64,000 nt of DNA from Acinetobacter sp. XS-4 (lineage in GTDB: Bacteria > Pseudomonadota > Gammaproteobacteria > Pseudomonadales > Moraxellaceae): positions 2,170,001 through 2,234,000 of the forward strand of contig NZ_CP094657.1 of assembly GCF_023920705.1 (NCBI RefSeq). The letters are read 5' to 3'. The notes under the pieces were generated by a model that saw only the letters and a program-made list of their open reading frames with translations, did not search any database and was not told the DNA's origin. A program made the translations under genes and the position numbers. This document shows positions 8,949-17,727 of this stretch, piece by piece (the stretch's first letter is position 1; each line of letters begins with the position of its first letter).

Positions 8949-10235
8949 ATGACATATACTAAGGAAGAAAAGAGCAGCAGAATACGAGGGATTGTAGGCG
9001 CAGCTTCAGGTAATTTGGTCGAATGGTTCGACTTTTATATCTATGCAGTATTTGCTGCTTATTTTACTCAAGCTCTGACTGCACCAGACATGGATAGCAC
9101 AACCAAATCAATTTATGTTTGGGGTGTATTTGCAGCAAGCTTTTTTATGCGTCCTATTGGTAGCTGGATATTTGGGCGCATTGCAGACCGACATGGTCGA
9201 AAAAAATCAATGATTGTCTCTATTTGCTTAATGGCTTTGAGTTCATTTTTATTTGCAGCCTTACCAACTTATGACCAAGTTGGCTTATTTGCCCCTTTTC
9301 TTTTACTGGTAGTGCGCTTACTTCAAGGTCTATCGGTGGGTGGTGAATATGGTGCAGTAGCAACATACATGAGTGAATTAGGCTTAAAGGGTCAACGTGG
9401 TTTTTACTCCTCTTTCCAATACGTCACCCTTTCTGGTGGCCAGTTACTCGCCAGCTTACTCGGTGTAATTTTATTAACGTTTTTGAGTGAGGAACAATTA
9501 CTTAATGGCGGTTGGCGTATTCCATTTATTATTGGTGGTATTGCTGCAATTGTATCTTTACTCGCACGGAGCCGCTTAGAGGAAACGCTTTCTCATCAAG
9601 ACAGTGAGCGCAAAGAGTCTGGTAGCTTAAGAGAACTCTTTAAAAAGCATTGGAAAACCTTTTTATTGGTGGTTGGTTATACTTCTGCGGGTTCATTAAC
9701 TTTTTATGTTGAAACTGTTTATTCAAAAACCTATTTAACTAATTTAGGGATGGATGGAAAAACCGTTGGTTATATTATGACCTTCGCACTATTTGTCTAT
9801 ATGTGTGCTCAACCTGTATTTGGTTCGATTTCTGATCGTATTGGGCGACGTTCTTCAATGCTGGCATTTAGCTTATTATCTGCGATTTTTATCTATCCAG
9901 TGATGGCAATTGGAATGCCTAATTATATAGATTCACCGATCATCATTGCCTTGCTACTGATTTTTATGATGATGATTTTGAGTTTCTATACATCTATTAG
10001 TGGCTTAGTAAAAGCTGAAATGTTCCCACCTCACGTACGTGCACTCGGGGTAGGATTTTCATATGCGGTGGGTAATGCTATTTTTGGCGGTTCTGCACCT
10101 TCGGTTGCTTTGCAATTCAAAGCTGCTGGAATTGAAAATACCTTCTTTATTTATGTCATTGTCATGCTGATTATCTGTTTCTTGTGTAGCCTTGCGCTTC
10201 CGAAAAAACCAGACTATTTAGAACATGATCATTAA
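8949..10235 (+). CDS. MFS transporter, metabolite:H+ symporter (MHS) family
   Basis: A 428-residue, 12-helix major facilitator. The N-terminus GNLVEWFDFYIYAVFAAYF and the loop 2-3 motif GRIADRHGRKKSM are characteristic of the MHS group (KgtP, ShiA, CitA, ProP relatives). A related motif, GSISDRIGRR, follows helix 8. Such proteins import dicarboxylates, alpha-ketoglutarate, shikimate or similar acids with protons. The gene is monocistronic, ending in a long hairpin. The substrate cannot be read from the sequence. Confidence 0.88.
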   Translation: MTYTKEEKSSRIRGIVGAASGNLVEWFDFYIYAVFAAYFTQALTAPDMDSTTKSIYVWGVFAASFFMRPIGSWIFGRIADRHGRKKSMIVSICLMALSSFLFAALPTYDQVGLFAPFLLLVVRLLQGLSVGGEYGAVATYMSELGLKGQRGFYSSFQYVTLSGGQLLASLLGVILLTFLSEEQLLNGGWRIPFIIGGIAAIVSLLARSRLEETLSHQDSERKESGSLRELFKKHWKTFLLVVGYTSAGSLTFYVETVYSKTYLTNLGMDGKTVGYIMTFALFVYMCAQPVFGSISDRIGRRSSMLAFSLLSAIFIYPVMAIGMPNYIDSPIIIALLLIFMMMILSFYTSISGLVKAEMFPPHVRALGVGFSYAVGNAIFGGSAPSVALQFKAAGIENTFFIYVIVMLIICFLCSLALPKKPDYLEHDH

Positions 10236-10243
10236 TTAAATGA

Positions 10244-10272
10244 GATGCCTTCTGTCCCAAGCAGAAGGCATC
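10244..10272. terminator. hairpin between convergent MFS and DUF971 genes
   Basis: A perfect 11-bp stem (GATGCCTTCTG / CAGAAGGCATC) with a 7-base loop. T tracts on both sides are weak, so termination strength is uncertain. Confidence 0.6.
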
Positions 10273-10274
10273 TA

Positions 10275-10556
10275 TTAGCACTTAGCAAATTCTTTTAAAA
10301 AAGCCCACGGAAAAATCCCTTTATCATGCCCATCACTAAAACAAATTTGGGCCCCATATCCTTGGTCGAACATAGCTGTCACTTCAACATTTTGATCTTC
10401 AATTTTAATTTGCTTAATTCGCTTCGCTCGGCAAAAGCCACATGGGCAAATTTCTCTTAAATTTTGATAACCCAGAGATACGCTTAAACCATCGGTCCAG
10501 ATAAAGTGCACCTGCTTATTTGTAGTATCGACACGAATATCAGGTCTGACTTGCAT
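10275..10556 (-). CDS. DUF971 domain protein
   Basis: A 93-residue protein formed entirely of a DUF971 domain (related to the N-terminal domain of gamma-butyrobetaine hydroxylase). The [12 protein letters not shown] cysteine cluster likely binds zinc or iron. The WTDG (20-23) and [13 protein letters not shown] segments are family-typical. In other bacteria DUF971 domains occur beside Fe-S or Mrp-like proteins, suggesting a metal or cluster-related accessory role (inference). It is the last gene of the GntR-to-DUF971 operon and its start overlaps the end of the HEAT gene by 17 bases. Confidence 0.85.
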   Translation of the reverse strand: MQVRPDIRVDTTNKQVHFIWTDGLSVSLGYQNLREICPCGFCRAKRIKQIKIEDQNVEVTAMFDQGYGAQICFSDGHDKGIFPWAFLKEFAKC

Positions 10557-11538
10557 ACTTCACCTCACCAATTTGATTTAATCCAATACGAATCGCTTTT
10601 CGTACTTCTGGGTCGGAGTCATTTTGATGTTGTTCTAATAGATTCTGAGCTTCTGATGTGCCAATTTCACCGAGTGCTAAAGCAACCTCTTTACGTAAAT
10701 TGCTAATTTCATGATTAAAGTTATCAGACAAATGAGCAACTGCCAGACGCGACTTGAGTAACCCTAAGCTTCGAACTGCGGCAATACGTACTTGCCAATA
10801 TAAGTCAGATAAAGCATGAATTAAGGGAGCTTCGAGCTGAACGATATGTAATTTTCCAATCGTAAGTGCAGCTTCGACTCTTAGTTGCCAACTTTCCGAA
10901 GTCAAAGAATGTTGAAGTGCTTGGATAACCCCAGCTGATATGCTCTGACTATAGGCCAAACCACCTGTTGCAATGCGGCGAACCTCATCATCTACATCTG
11001 TTTCAGCAGTTTTCGCCAATATCCTAATCGCTTGGTCTTGTTGTAACCAACTTAATGCGCTGACTGCCTCACGGCGCACAAGAGCATCTTCATGATGTAC
11101 CAAAGCAGATATCTCTGTGAATAATTGCTGTGGTCGTAAAGGTTTTAAAGCACGTAAAATTGCACCAAGAGCAAAAGTATCCGTATGCTTTAAATAAGGG
11201 GCCAGTATTTGAGCTGATGCCGCATTTTTTACTTCACTTAAACTTTGACTGGCAGCTTGTTTCACATTCACATCTGTATCAAATAAAGCTTGAGCCAATA
11301 CTTGTAAACTGGTTGGATCCTCCCAACTTTCTAACTTTTTTGCCGCCTCTTCACGAACTAAAGCTGAAGAGTCATGTTGCAATGCAGCATGTAACCACGG
11401 GAGTAAATCTGGATTTTCTTCATCGCCAATATTCATTAAAGCGACAAAGCGAATCTTTTCATCTGTGTGATTAAGCTGTGCAAGAAATTCCTGATTATAT
11501 TCATCGAGGTCATCTAAAGCTTGATAATAAAAACTCAT
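10540..11538 (-). CDS. HEAT-repeat protein
   Basis: A 332-residue all-helical protein made of about nine HEAT repeats. The repeating pattern D-x-x-VR-x-x-A-x-x-L is visible at about residues 60, 90, 155, 187, 220, 250 and 310 (for example [36 protein letters not shown]). No enzyme motif is present. HEAT proteins of this kind act as scaffolds or chaperones for cofactor enzymes (phycobilin-lyase-type repeats). Here it sits between the ABC ATPase (4-base overlap) and DUF971 (17-base overlap), so it is translationally coupled and probably assists the flavoprotein/ferredoxin of the same operon (inference). Confidence 0.85.
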   Translation of the reverse strand: MSFYYQALDDLDEYNQEFLAQLNHTDEKIRFVALMNIGDEENPDLLPWLHAALQHDSSALVREEAAKKLESWEDPTSLQVLAQALFDTDVNVKQAASQSLSEVKNAASAQILAPYLKHTDTFALGAILRALKPLRPQQLFTEISALVHHEDALVRREAVSALSWLQQDQAIRILAKTAETDVDDEVRRIATGGLAYSQSISAGVIQALQHSLTSESWQLRVEAALTIGKLHIVQLEAPLIHALSDLYWQVRIAAVRSLGLLKSRLAVAHLSDNFNHEISNLRKEVALALGEIGTSEAQNLLEQHQNDSDPEVRKAIRIGLNQIGEVKYASQT

Positions 11539-12374
11539 TCGTATTCCTTAATTTGTGATTTCTTTCCAAGCCCTAGAGGATTTAAGCGGCTTAACTCTTC
11601 TTGTTGAGTGGCTTCTTTTAAAGTCTGGATGCAATGTTTTTTAATAGCTGTAAATTCACTACTTGTTACAAGCTCAACGTCTCTTGGACGTTCAAACTTA
11701 AGCGGAATTTCTTCAATAATTCGCCCTGGTCTATGACTCATAATCAAGACTCGGTCAGCTAAAAAAAGTGCCTCATCAATATCGTGGGTAATAAATAAAA
11801 CCGACGTTTGGATTTCTTGCCAAATTTCGAGTAATAGCATTTGCATTTTTAAACGAGTTTGAGCATCTAAAGCACCAAAAGGCTCATCCATTAATAAAAT
11901 ACGGGGTTGATTAATCAGTACTCTCGCAATTTCAACTCGTTGCTGCATGCCACCAGAAAGTTCAGCTGGAAATTTATGTTCAAAACCTTTAAGCCCGACC
12001 AGATCAATCATTTTCTTAGCTTGTTCAATACGCTTTTGTTTGGCGATGCCTTTCATTTTTAAACCAAAGGCAATATTTTCAAGCACGCTTTTCCATGGAA
12101 ATAAGGTATGTTGCTGGAACACCAAACCTCTGTCTGGGTGTGGTTCAAGGATAGATTCATTATCGACCGTTAAGGTCCCAGAACTAATCGGTAAATGTCC
12201 TGCCAAAGCACCTAATAATGTGGATTTACCGCAACCAGATGGGCCAAGTAGACATATAAACTCGCCCGGTTGTATTTCGAAATTAACCCGATCTAATGCC
12301 TGAAAACGATTTTTAGCTTGCCCTAAATGTAGCGATAGATTTTGAATACGCACATGGCCTTGTGTAATTGACAT
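11535..12374 (-). CDS. ABC transporter ATP-binding protein (SsuB/TauB/NrtD type)
   Basis: A 279-residue ABC ATPase of the nitrate/sulfonate/taurine group. Walker A GPSGCGKST is at 44-52, Q-loop at QQHTLFPW, signature LSGGMQQR at 139-146, Walker B ILLMDEP at 159-165 and the switch His at 197 (FITHDIDEA). It powers the adjacent permease. The start is one base beyond the permease stop and its end overlaps the HEAT start by 4 bases. The substrate is inferred only from the binding protein and the reductase genes. Confidence 0.92.
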   Translation of the reverse strand: MSITQGHVRIQNLSLHLGQAKNRFQALDRVNFEIQPGEFICLLGPSGCGKSTLLGALAGHLPISSGTLTVDNESILEPHPDRGLVFQQHTLFPWKSVLENIAFGLKMKGIAKQKRIEQAKKMIDLVGLKGFEHKFPAELSGGMQQRVEIARVLINQPRILLMDEPFGALDAQTRLKMQMLLLEIWQEIQTSVLFITHDIDEALFLADRVLIMSHRPGRIIEEIPLKFERPRDVELVTSSEFTAIKKHCIQTLKEATQQEELSRLNPLGLGKKSQIKEYE

Positions 12375-12375
12375 T

Positions 12376-13230
12376 TTATGATTTCCTCAGTTGGTACCAT
12401 GGGGTAAATTGGTTTCCAATCACACGCACCAAGGTGCTGCTAAACATACCTAACGCTCCTATCAGCACCATGCCAACCACGATATTGCTATAGTTTTGCA
12501 AGGTGAAAGACTCCCATGTGAAGTATCCAATTCCATGTTGGCCTGAAATCATTTCGGCAGTCACTAAACAGAACCAACAAGTGCCCATTCCAATGGATAA
12601 ACCCGTAATAATGTTAGGTAATGCCCCCGGAATAATGACTTCATAAATGATAGCTAGATCAGAAGCACCTAGACTTTTCGCTGACGCAACGAGCCTTGGG
12701 TCAACTGCACCAACACCATGTACGGTGTTTAATAAAATTGGAAATAAGGCCCCAATAAAGGTAATAAAAATCATGGAAGCTTCCGATGATGGAAAAATCA
12801 GAATCGCTAAAGGAATCCATGCAACTGCTGGAATTGGACGTAGTACTTCTAATGGCGGCATTAGAAATGCAGCAAGTTTTTGATAATGTCCTGCTAACAA
12901 ACCAATACCTACACCAATTAAAGCCGCTAGCACAAAACCAACCACTACGCGAAAGACACTAGATTCAACATGTTCAAATGCAGTGCTGAGTTGAAAGAAA
13001 GCCCACAGCGCATGAATGACATCTAAAGGTGTCGGGACATTGCTAAAGTTCACAATACCTAAATTTATTTTAAACTGAGCAAGCCCTTGCCAAATGACTA
13101 TCCAGAAAGCTATAGATGTAAAAGCAATGGCATAGCTTTTTAAATGCGCCGGATATAACCTCAATTGTTGGAAAAATTTAATCAAAAATGTACTTTGGTT
13201 TTTAGATTTTGTTTGGACTAAACTACTCAT
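12376..13230 (-). CDS. ABC transporter permease (SsuC/TauC type)
   Basis: A 284-residue BPD-type inner-membrane permease with about six helices. The cytoplasmic EAA loop is visible as the ASAKSLGASDLAIIYEVIIPGALPNI region (about 180-205). A soluble N-terminus of about 30 residues precedes the first helix. Homologues translocate sulfonates, taurine, nitrate or related anions. It is coupled to the ATPase by a 1-base gap and follows the binding protein by 34 bases. Confidence 0.92.
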   Translation of the reverse strand: MSSLVQTKSKNQSTFLIKFFQQLRLYPAHLKSYAIAFTSIAFWIVIWQGLAQFKINLGIVNFSNVPTPLDVIHALWAFFQLSTAFEHVESSVFRVVVGFVLAALIGVGIGLLAGHYQKLAAFLMPPLEVLRPIPAVAWIPLAILIFPSSEASMIFITFIGALFPILLNTVHGVGAVDPRLVASAKSLGASDLAIIYEVIIPGALPNIITGLSIGMGTCWFCLVTAEMISGQHGIGYFTWESFTLQNYSNIVVGMVLIGALGMFSSTLVRVIGNQFTPWYQLRKS

Positions 13231-13264
13231 TCGTCACCACCTGCTCATTAGTTAAGACAACACA

Positions 13265-14695
13265 TCAGCTCTGTGTTACAAGCTGAATAGCTTTAAAGTC
13301 ATATACTTTTCCGCCTTGTTGTTTAGCCCATTTTTCAGCATCATCTTTTAATAAAAAGGCCTGAATTTGTCCTGCTTTATCTGTGGCATACCATGCCAGA
13401 TTGGCAAGTAACTTAATGTCGGACTGATGATCTTGGCTATAAACCACACGCACCGTTTTTCCAACTGCTTGAACTTTCTTTAAATCAGAAAATGCATGCT
13501 CAGGTGTTTCATAGCTACGCACTTTTTCTTCACCCTTTACCCAAATTTGAGTCACCCGATCAAATGTTTTGATGGGTTGGCCCGTTAAAGCGTCATTGGC
13601 AACCAAAGGTGATTTTGCATAGTCAGCCAGTTGCTGGCTGTAATTAAGTCCAGATGCCTGAAATGCATCCTTAATATATTGGTCATCAATAAATTTATTT
13701 ACATCAAGCGTACCGTCGTTTTTGCCTAAAACTTTTAAGGTGTCTATCGCAATTTGAGTCGCTTTTCGATATTCAGGTTTCCAAGTTAAGTCACGAGTTT
13801 GCAAACCTAATGGACCATGGAAGAGATAGACAACTTCGGCAGGAATACCGGTTTTTTCAGCAATAAATTCACTATATTTTTCAGGTTGTTCGCGAATCAA
13901 ACGATTTGCTTCAATGGTTGCTTGTAAATAAGCCTTTATAACTTCTGGATGCTGCTGTGCATAATCTTTGCTGGCAAGCGAACCATGAAATGTAGGTGAT
14001 TTTGCTTGTGAACCATCATAGATTTTTTTAGCAAAGCCTTGGTAAGCAAATAACTCTCCAAATGGTACGAAATCAGCATGCGCAGCAATCTTATGACTTT
14101 TTAATGCAGGCCCCGCCACTTCTGGCGCCTGAGCAATCACTTTAATATCTTTATCAAGTTGCCAACCTTCAGCTTGAATTGCTCGCAATAATAGTCCGTG
14201 AGCAGTTGAGGCAAAAGGTACAGAAATAGTCTGCCCCTTTAGCTCTTTAAGTGAAGTTACTTTTGAATCAATTGGAACAACAATCGCATTGCCGCTACCA
14301 TTAATACTGCCTGACAAAGGTGTTAAAAATATGCTTTCTTTTCCAGCTTTTTTAAATGCCGCTAAATTATTAACAGCAGGAAAGTCAGCCATTGCTCCCA
14401 AATCTAGACGCCCTGCCACCATCTCACTAGTAAGTGGTGCACCAGAGGTAAAGTTTTTCCATTGAATATCATATTTAACATTCTTGTATTCACCATCTTT
14501 GGGTAAATATTTTGGTAATAAATTCAATTCACGAATGAGCAACCCACCTGTTGCACAGTTAATGGTGGTGTCTTGCGTGCCAATGGCTACACGAACAGTT
14601 TCTGTTTTACTGCCGCACCCCAAAGTGCCAAGTACAATGGCACCAATTAAGCTACTGAGTAATCGTTTTTTATTGGTCAATTTATTTTGTCTCAT
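13265..14695 (-). CDS. ABC substrate-binding protein (SsuA/TauA/NrtA-like) with C-terminal extension
   Basis: A 476-residue exported binding protein. The signal segment LLSSLIGAIVLGTLGC ends at Cys27. This resembles a lipoprotein signal, though Thr at -3 is unusual for a lipobox. Residues 35-340 form a type-2 periplasmic binding fold (MVAGRLDLGAMADFPAVNN, GNAIVVPIDSKVTSLKELKGQTISVPFAS). Normal family members are 310-340 residues. The last 100 or so residues are extra, and their end (AFLLKDDAEKWAKQQGGKVYDF) recalls NosL-type copper or metallocentre chaperones. It is the solute receptor of the operon. Confidence 0.85.
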   Translation of the reverse strand: MRQNKLTNKKRLLSSLIGAIVLGTLGCGSKTETVRVAIGTQDTTINCATGGLLIRELNLLPKYLPKDGEYKNVKYDIQWKNFTSGAPLTSEMVAGRLDLGAMADFPAVNNLAAFKKAGKESIFLTPLSGSINGSGNAIVVPIDSKVTSLKELKGQTISVPFASTAHGLLLRAIQAEGWQLDKDIKVIAQAPEVAGPALKSHKIAAHADFVPFGELFAYQGFAKKIYDGSQAKSPTFHGSLASKDYAQQHPEVIKAYLQATIEANRLIREQPEKYSEFIAEKTGIPAEVVYLFHGPLGLQTRDLTWKPEYRKATQIAIDTLKVLGKNDGTLDVNKFIDDQYIKDAFQASGLNYSQQLADYAKSPLVANDALTGQPIKTFDRVTQIWVKGEEKVRSYETPEHAFSDLKKVQAVGKTVRVVYSQDHQSDIKLLANLAWYATDKAGQIQAFLLKDDAEKWAKQQGGKVYDFKAIQLVTQS

Positions 14696-14714
14696 GTTGA
14701 GTATTCCAAATTAA

Positions 14715-14960
14715 TTATTTGAGTAGATATGGGATATTTACTTTGACTGCATCCGTTGGGCAGTCTTTTTCACAAGGCATGCAGTACCAACATTCATCAA
14801 ACTGCATGAAAGCTTTTTGAGTTATTGGATCGATTGCTAATAAGTCCATTGGACAAACATCGACACAGACTGTGCACCCTTTATCAGCAATACATTTATC
14901 TTCATCGATAATGACGGGTGCGACAGTACGGTGTTGAACTTCTTTAAAAATAAAAGCCAT
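14715..14960 (-). CDS. two-[4Fe-4S] ferredoxin, AprB/AsfB-like
   Basis: An 81-residue ferredoxin with two cluster motifs: CIADKGCTVCVDVCP (about 23-37, with three extra residues between the first two Cys) and CWYCMPCEKDCP (about 57-68). The spacing resembles the N-terminal part of APS reductase beta subunits and their relatives. It would pass electrons to the flavoprotein encoded 20 bases upstream. The binding protein follows 19 bases downstream, so all three are one transcript. Confidence 0.88.
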   Translation of the reverse strand: MAFIFKEVQHRTVAPVIIDEDKCIADKGCTVCVDVCPMDLLAIDPITQKAFMQFDECWYCMPCEKDCPTDAVKVNIPYLLK

Positions 14961-14980
14961 GATTTGAATTCCTGATTTAT

Positions 14981-16714
14981 TTAGTCTGTAAGCGCAACAT
15001 CTTTTTGAATGCGTAAACGGTCATATGACACAGCTTCATCTTGGTTAATCGAAACGACATAAGGCTCGATTGTTTTTTTGAAACTGACCATGTTGCCCTG
15101 TTCATCTTTTTTTAAATGCGCGTGACAGAACCAATCCAAGTTATTTTTTTGAGGGAAATCTGCTCTATAGTGGTACAGTCCCCAACGGCTTTCTTCCCTA
15201 AACAATGAGGCTCTGGCTGCCATTTCCGCACAGTCTCGAATAAAAGAAACTTCAGCAGCACGCATCAGTTCATGCGGGTTTCTTGCAGAGATTCGCTTAA
15301 TATCCTGTTTGATTTCTTCAAAACGCTTGAGCCCAATTTCCATTTTTTGGTGTGTTTTAGGTGGTTGCAAATAGTCATTTACAAAACGGCGCAGCTTATA
15401 TTCCACTTGTTCGGCTGGTAAACCTTCAGAACAATCCAGTGGCGCAAATATTCGAGCTTTTTCTGCTTCTATTTCGCTTTGGTTTAATTCGCTATCTTCA
15501 ATTACATTCACATATTGCGCGGCATTTACACCCGCAAACCAACCATAGGTAAATGCACCAAGCATATAGTTATGAGGTACAGCTGCCATATCGCCAGCGC
15601 TATATAATCCCTTAACCGAAGTCTCGGCTTTTTCATTGACCCATACGCCAGAAGCACTGTGTCCGCTACAGAAACCAATTTCTGAAATATGCATTTCCAC
15701 CATATCTTGACGGTAATTGGTTCCTCGGCCCTCATGGAAACGACCACGGCTTGGGCGCTCATTGGTATGTAGAATCTCTTCAATAGTTTGAATCGTTTCT
15801 TCGGCCAGATGATCTACTTTTAAATAAACAGGACCATTACCACTTTCCAGTTCTTGGTAAAACTCCCACATCATTTGACCACTCCAATAGTCACATTCAA
15901 TGAAACGTTCACCTTTACTATTGGCCGTATAACCTCCTAAAGGACCTGTCACATAGGCACAAGCTGGGCCGTTATAGTCTTTAATCAATGGATTAATCTG
16001 GAAGCATTCTAAGTTGGCAAGTTCAGCACCTGCATGGTATGCCATTGCATAGCCATCACCTGCATTGGTTGGGTTTTCATAAGTACCCATCAAATAGCCA
16101 GAAGCTGGTAAACCTAAACGCCCTGCGGCGCCACAACATAAAATGGCAGCTTTCGTTTTAATGACATAAAAGTCACCACTACGACAGTCAAAACCAAGTA
16201 CACCATTGATTGCACCTTGCTCATTTTTTAAAAGCTTTGTGGTAACAATGCGATTATTAATTTTGACTTGAGCACGCTTTAATTGACGATATAAAACTTT
16301 TTTAACGTCATGGCCTTCGGGCATCGGTAAAACATATGCCCCCATGTGATGTACTTTTTTTACTGCGAATTCGCCAGTCTCATCTTTTTCAAACTTAATG
16401 CCCCATTGATCGAGCTGTTGAATGGTTTTGAAACTATGCTTTGCATATGCATATACAGTGGTTTGGTTAACTACCCCATCATTGGCTATGGTAATTTCTT
16501 TGGTGTATTGCTCAGGTGTTGCGTAGCCCGGAATGACAGCATTATTCAGCCCATCCATTCCCATTGAAATCGCCCCACTACGTTTTACATTCGCTTTTTC
16601 AATGAGCAAAACTTTTAAATTGGGGTTTTCTTGTTTTGCTTTAATCGCAGCCATTGGTCCAGCAGTTCCACCACCAATAACCACAATATCGAACTCAAGA
16701 TATTTAGTTTCCAT
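14981..16714 (-). CDS. FAD-dependent fumarate reductase / APS reductase alpha-like flavoprotein
   Basis: A 577-residue flavoprotein. The ATG at 16714 has AGGA eight bases upstream, so the 38-codon longer frame is not used. FAD-binding GGGTAG lies near residues 14-19. The AprA/SdhA-like features are ILCCGAAGR, NPTNAGDGYAMAYHAGAEL, the late FAD motif GLYSAGDMA and a C-terminal ESRWGLYHYRADFP segment. It belongs to the succinate dehydrogenase/fumarate reductase/AprA superfamily, but heme and membrane-subunit genes are absent. The partner is the adjacent ferredoxin. Candidate roles are reduction of an organosulfur compound or oxyanion; the AsfAB arylsulfonate proteins of Pseudomonas putida are a possible parallel (from memory). 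Confidence 0.85.
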   Translation of the reverse strand: METKYLEFDIVVIGGGTAGPMAAIKAKQENPNLKVLLIEKANVKRSGAISMGMDGLNNAVIPGYATPEQYTKEITIANDGVVNQTTVYAYAKHSFKTIQQLDQWGIKFEKDETGEFAVKKVHHMGAYVLPMPEGHDVKKVLYRQLKRAQVKINNRIVTTKLLKNEQGAINGVLGFDCRSGDFYVIKTKAAILCCGAAGRLGLPASGYLMGTYENPTNAGDGYAMAYHAGAELANLECFQINPLIKDYNGPACAYVTGPLGGYTANSKGERFIECDYWSGQMMWEFYQELESGNGPVYLKVDHLAEETIQTIEEILHTNERPSRGRFHEGRGTNYRQDMVEMHISEIGFCSGHSASGVWVNEKAETSVKGLYSAGDMAAVPHNYMLGAFTYGWFAGVNAAQYVNVIEDSELNQSEIEAEKARIFAPLDCSEGLPAEQVEYKLRRFVNDYLQPPKTHQKMEIGLKRFEEIKQDIKRISARNPHELMRAAEVSFIRDCAEMAARASLFREESRWGLYHYRADFPQKNNLDWFCHAHLKKDEQGNMVSFKKTIEPYVVSINQDEAVSYDRLRIQKDVALTD

Positions 16715-16742
16715 TGTAAAATCCTTATTTTTATCTGAGTTA

Positions 16743-17486
16743 TTAACGATGAATACGTAAACGGTACTGGAAGGTATCGCCCGAGAAATAGAGATATTCA
16801 TAGTCAATCGGTTGGCCATTTGCGTCATGAGTCAAACGCTCAACCCGTAATACCGGAGTTCCGATTTCGACTTGTAATAAAGCTTCTAATTCTTCATCCG
16901 CCACCGTGGCATCAATGCTTAAATCCGCATGTCCTAAAGGGATGTCGCACTCTTGTTCTAATGCCTTGAAAATATCGGTTGTACGTAAATCAATCGCTTT
17001 TTCTTTAAGTTTCAAACCAATATGTTCTGGCAAATAAGTCAACTCATAAGACACTGGCTGACGGTTGAGTAAACGAACACGTTGAATTTCATATACATTG
17101 GCTTTAACAGGTAACTTTAATTTGGGTACTACGTGCATTGGGATTTGCTTAAGCTCGGCCGAGATGACACGGTTTAAAATTTCGTGACCAGCAGATGACA
17201 TTGCTTCTGCAAAACCCTGCAAACTTGAAATGTTCTGGAATGTTTTTGGCTTACTTACAAAGGTCCCTTTACCTGGCACCTTAAAAATATAGCCTTCCAA
17301 CTGTAATTGGTTGAGTGCTTGGCGAACTGTGATTCGGCTTACACCAAACTGTTCAGCAAATTCATTTTCAGATGGAATTTGACTCAACACGGCATATTCA
17401 CCATTTACAATTTTGTTAAGGATGAGTTCCCTTAACTGATCATAAAGAGGCTTATGATTTTTGGGATCTTGGGGTAGCTGGCTCAC
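16743..17486 (-). CDS. GntR-family regulator with UTRA domain (HutC subfamily)
   Basis: A 247-residue repressor-type regulator. The winged helix is at about residues 12-78 (PLYDQLRELIL, SENEFAEQFGVSRITVRQAL, GYIFKVPGKGTFVS). The UTRA ligand-binding domain is at about 95-240 (VYEIQRVRLLNRQPVSYELTYL, IDYEYLYFSGDTF). It uses a GTG start with AGG about ten bases upstream. It is the first gene of the operon, 28 bases ahead of the flavoprotein. The perfect palindrome TGTTATAACA sits 12 bases upstream of its start, suggesting autoregulation of the whole operon. Confidence 0.9.
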   Translation of the reverse strand: MSQLPQDPKNHKPLYDQLRELILNKIVNGEYAVLSQIPSENEFAEQFGVSRITVRQALNQLQLEGYIFKVPGKGTFVSKPKTFQNISSLQGFAEAMSSAGHEILNRVISAELKQIPMHVVPKLKLPVKANVYEIQRVRLLNRQPVSYELTYLPEHIGLKLKEKAIDLRTTDIFKALEQECDIPLGHADLSIDATVADEELEALLQVEIGTPVLRVERLTHDANGQPIDYEYLYFSGDTFQYRLRIHR

Positions 17487-17497
17487 GGCTCACAACC

Positions 17498-17507
17498 TGT
17501 TATAACA
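17498..17507. promoter_or_regulatory. candidate GntR operator
   Basis: A perfect 10-bp palindrome, TGTTATAACA, just upstream of the GntR start. It has the GT-TA-AC symmetry common to HutC-type operators. The position fits repression of its own operon and possibly of the divergent chrA. Confidence 0.4.
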
Positions 17508-17727
17508 ACTTGAGCAAATAATGTTTAAAATGTTTCAGCTTTGGAAATAATTTAAAGCGATAACTTTAGTCAAAAAAATAATTTCAATGAATATCAATAA
17601 ATTAATGAATGATTATCTATAAAAGTTGAATTATTATCATAAAAAATACATTTGTGTTTGGTATGCTACAAAACATACTCCGTTATGCCATAAACGTAAC
17701 AATTACTATTATTTTTTAGGGGATAAT

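Noticed and set aside
15526..15783. Minus-strand 85-codon open frame inside the flavoprotein gene
   Set aside because: Same-strand frame shadow lying wholly within a well-supported gene.
16714..16828. N-terminal 38-residue extension of the flavoprotein
   Set aside because: It would overlap the GntR gene and lacks a ribosome-binding site, whereas the ATG at 16714 has AGGA at good distance.
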